Position numbers and translations under genes: made by a program. A stretch of DNA of 64,000 nt from Cellvibrio sp. UBA7671. Lineage in GTDB: Bacteria; Pseudomonadota; Gammaproteobacteria; Pseudomonadales; Cellvibrionaceae. The stretch lies in NCBI GenBank assembly GCA_002483145.1, contig DLHJ01000016.1, positions 1-64,000 of the forward strand, in the 5' to 3' direction. How positions within the stretch are numbered: position 1 is the first letter of the stretch; each line of letters starts with the position of its first letter. Shown here piece after piece: positions 61,963 through 64,000 of this stretch. The notes under the pieces are model-generated. The model searched no databases, was not told where the DNA came from, and worked only from the letters and a program-made list of their open reading frames with translations.

Positions 61963-62814
61963 TTAATTTAATGAACCTTGGTCATCATCGAAGGGCAGTG
62001 TGGCAGTCGAAGGTGATTCGATGCTCGCCGCGACTGCCGGTGTTTCAACAGCAGATGGCTCGGTAACCACAACTGGTGCTTCAACTGCTGGGGCAGCAGG
62101 TGCCTCAACAACAGCAGTTGGTGCAGGTGCAGCAGTTTCAGTGGTGCTTTCTATTTTTTTGGCTGGCGCTTTTTTAATAGGGGCTTTTTTTGCGACAGGT
62201 TTTTTAGCGGCTGCAACTTTTGGAGCTGGCTGTTCGGCAGCAACTGCAGCGTGGGCAGTTTCAGGTGTTGCAGTAGGCTTGATTTTGGTCGCTTTGGCTT
62301 TAGTCGCCTTGGTTTTGGTTGCGGCGCTTTTTACTGGCTCTGTTGTTTTTGTTTCGGGCTTTTTCGCTACTTTTTTGGTTGCGGTTTTTTCAGCTTTGGG
62401 TGCATCAACATTTGCTGTAGCTGTTTTTGCAGGTTTTACTTTGGCGGCCTTACCGGCTTTTTTAGCATTGCCTTTGAGCTGTTCTGCAACCGCCTTGGCA
62501 ATTTCTTTGCTCGCCGCTTGCGCTGCTTTTAAGCTGTCCAGCAATGCTTGTGCGCCTGCAACCACTTTGGCTTGCGCGGCTAAATCTTTTTTCGCCTGGC
62601 TCAGGCGCGCTTTGGCAGCGGGCGTTTTGCTTTCTTTTTTCGCCAGGTCAGCCACTTTTTTCTTGGCGCTGACCAGCGCTTTGTTTTCCGCAGCAACTGT
62701 TTTTTCTGCAGCAGCAAGTTCTTGCGCGCGCGCTTTATCCAGCGCAGCACCTAGCTTGGCGATTTCTTGTTCCAATTCAGCAATTGAATTTTTTGGAGTT
62801 TTGGTGGCGGCCAT
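61963..62814 (-). CDS. AlgP/histone H1-like Ala-Lys-rich protein
   Basis: A 283-residue protein from ATG 62814, which gives MAATKTPKNS. The N-terminal third is an Ala/Glu/Lys helical coiled coil (about 10-115); the middle (about 120-235) is a Lys-Ala-Pro repeat tract like bacterial histone H1-like proteins; the tail is acidic and Pro/Val/Ala rich. This layout fits AlgP (AlgR3) of Pseudomonas, a DNA-binding nucleoid protein. The long opposite-strand frame is a composition artefact. Confidence 0.75.
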   Translation of the reverse strand: MAATKTPKNSIAELEQEIAKLGAALDKARAQELAAAEKTVAAENKALVSAKKKVADLAKKESKTPAAKARLSQAKKDLAAQAKVVAGAQALLDSLKAAQAASKEIAKAVAEQLKGNAKKAGKAAKVKPAKTATANVDAPKAEKTATKKVAKKPETKTTEPVKSAATKTKATKAKATKIKPTATPETAHAAVAAEQPAPKVAAAKKPVAKKAPIKKAPAKKIESTTETAAPAPTAVVEAPAAPAVEAPVVVTEPSAVETPAVAASIESPSTATLPFDDDQGSLN

Positions 62815-63253
62815 AAAAAATACCTGTATGAAAAAAGCGTTGAAAACGTCTAATGAGTGGCACAGCAAATTGTTGATGCATTTCGGGCGAATTGTAGCTG
62901 CGCCCCACTAAAAAGTGTATGCCTCTATGCGGGGCGATGGGCTTGTACTTTAGCTGGCAATAACCCTGAGCGATAGAGGGTAAAGGACGTGAACTTTGTG
63001 AAAAGCAAGCAGTCTGAACCGGTTCTGATGCTAGCCGCTTAAGCGCCCTGGAGGTAAATGGGCTGCAGCACACACTTTGGCTAGCGGTTTAACATGGGTA
63101 GGCGCTAAAAACGCGCACATTTGGCTGGAGTTGGTATACCATTGCCGCCTGCTCTGGCGCCGCAGTATAAGGTGTCGGCTAGGACCAAGTGAGCGGCACG
63201 CTTGCTTCACACAGACAACGATTACAAATCAATGATTACTAATAAGGTGCATT
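62815..63253. other. Intergenic stretch between AlgP-like and FKBP genes
   Basis: About 440 bases, presumably holding the two divergent promoters. I see no small gene, RNA fold or repeat that I can support. Confidence 0.4.
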
Positions 63254-63997
63254 ATGTTTAACAAACGTTTATTGGTTGTTGGCCTGATGGCTGCTACTGC
63301 TGGCTTGATGGGCTGCAACAAAAAAGAAGAAGCAAAACCGGTTGATGACAGTGCAAAGCTGGCGACTCTGGAGCAAAAAGCGAACTACATCATTGGTCAA
63401 AATTTGGGTAAAAACCTGCAAAATGGTGGCCTGACCATTGAGCCTGACTCATTGTCATTGGCGCTGACTGATATCCGCGATGGCAAACCTTCTCGCATCA
63501 GTGAAGAAGATATGCAAAAGATCATGCAGGAAGTTCAGCAAAAAGCCATGGCTAAACAAGAAGAAGAACAAAAGAAACTGAGCGAAACCAATATTGCTGA
63601 AGGCAAAAAATTCCTCGAAGAAAACAAGGCTAAAGAAGGTGTAACTACCACTGCAAGCGGCCTGCAATACAAAGTAATCACCGAAGGTAAAGGCGCCAAG
63701 CCAAAAGCGACTGACACTGTTACTGTTAACTATGTCGGCAAGCTGATCAACGGTACTGAATTTGATAGCTCTGTTAAAAATGGCCAACCAGCAACCTTCC
63801 CGTTGGATGGTGTAATTCCAGGCTGGACTGAAGCCCTGCAATTGATGCCACAAGGCTCCAAGTGGGAAATCGTAATCCCGTCAGAGTTGGCGTACGGCGC
63901 TGGCGGTCAAGGCCCAATCCCACCATCATCAACCTTGATTTTTGAAGTTGAATTGTTGGAAATCAAAGCGCCTGAAGCTGCGGCAGAAGCTAAATAA
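63254..63997 (+). CDS. FKBP-type peptidyl-prolyl isomerase lipoprotein
   Basis: A 247-residue protein with a lipoprotein signal (GLMGC, Cys21), an N-terminal helical dimerisation domain (about 35-130, KANYIIGQNLGKNL) and a C-terminal FKBP domain with VNYVGKLINGTEFDSS, GVIPGWTEALQLM and AYGAGGQGPIPPSSTLIFEVELL. This is the FkpA/Mip arrangement of periplasmic folding helpers. The gene is complete and ends three bases before the window edge. Confidence 0.93.
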   Translation: MFNKRLLVVGLMAATAGLMGCNKKEEAKPVDDSAKLATLEQKANYIIGQNLGKNLQNGGLTIEPDSLSLALTDIRDGKPSRISEEDMQKIMQEVQQKAMAKQEEEQKKLSETNIAEGKKFLEENKAKEGVTTTASGLQYKVITEGKGAKPKATDTVTVNYVGKLINGTEFDSSVKNGQPATFPLDGVIPGWTEALQLMPQGSKWEIVIPSELAYGAGGQGPIPPSSTLIFEVELLEIKAPEAAAEAK

Positions 63998-64000
63998 GAT

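Noticed and set aside
62000-62911. 303-codon open frame antisense to the AlgP-like gene
   Set aside because: Its Ala/Val/Phe-rich product is an artefact of the Ala-Lys repeats on the other strand.

Overview
This window looks like a chromosome segment of a polysaccharide-degrading gammaproteobacterium of the Cellvibrio type. The signs are secreted enzymes with poly-serine linkers, several lipoprotein glycoside hydrolases, large TonB-dependent receptors, and an ordinary gammaproteobacterial core (rlmJ, tamAB, ABC-F ATPase, exoD, FKBP isomerase). The assignment is inference from gene content, since there is no rRNA in the window.

Left part (1-18200): after a patch of decayed insertion sequences (about 300-542), fifteen genes run on the + strand with almost no gaps from 842 to 18174. 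They are visibly more AT-rich than the rest of the window. Four match clavulanic acid/clavam enzymes: N2-(2-carboxyethyl)arginine synthase (CeaS), beta-lactam synthetase (BLS), proclavaminate amidinohydrolase-like arginase (PAH) and ornithine acetyltransferase (OAT2). Mixed with them are an acyl/aryl adenylating enzyme, a free carrier protein, an AfsA-like hotdog protein, an FAD monooxygenase, an alpha/beta hydrolase, a HAD phosphatase, a stand-alone condensation-domain-like acyltransferase, an acetylornithine-type aminotransferase, an aldo/keto reductase and an EmrAB-type export pair. No clavaminate synthase is present in the window. The best reading is a Gram-negative beta-lactam cluster in which an arginine-derived beta-lactam is deguanidinated and joined to a carrier-bound acyl or butenolide-like unit. 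This is the main discovery candidate.

Middle-left (18200-33600): a Sel1-repeat protein, a small SLATT-like membrane protein, a divergent lipoprotein GH11 xylanase, a GGDEF-EAL protein, small membrane proteins, rlmJ, the tamA-tamB operon, a GH5 enzyme and a PL3 pectate lyase.

Middle-right (33600-54640): a beta-1,3-glucan (laminarin-type) utilisation region. It holds a periplasmic binding protein with a TonB receptor, a GH81-CBM56-CBM6 endoglucanase, a second TonB receptor followed by SapC, cupin-8 and flavin-halogenase-like genes, two orphan genes, a GH3 glucosidase and a GH16 laminarinase. A nine-base motif, TGGGACGAC, recurs upstream of the GH81, TonB-receptor and GH3 genes, which suggests a shared regulator.

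Right part (54640-64000): ordinary genes, namely a FemAB-like protein, ExoD, a TerC-CBS protein, an outer-membrane barrel protein, an ABC-F ATPase, TIGR02444 and DUF2789 proteins, an AlgP/histone-like Ala-Lys-rich protein and an FKBP lipoprotein. I saw no tRNA, rRNA or CRISPR array in the window.
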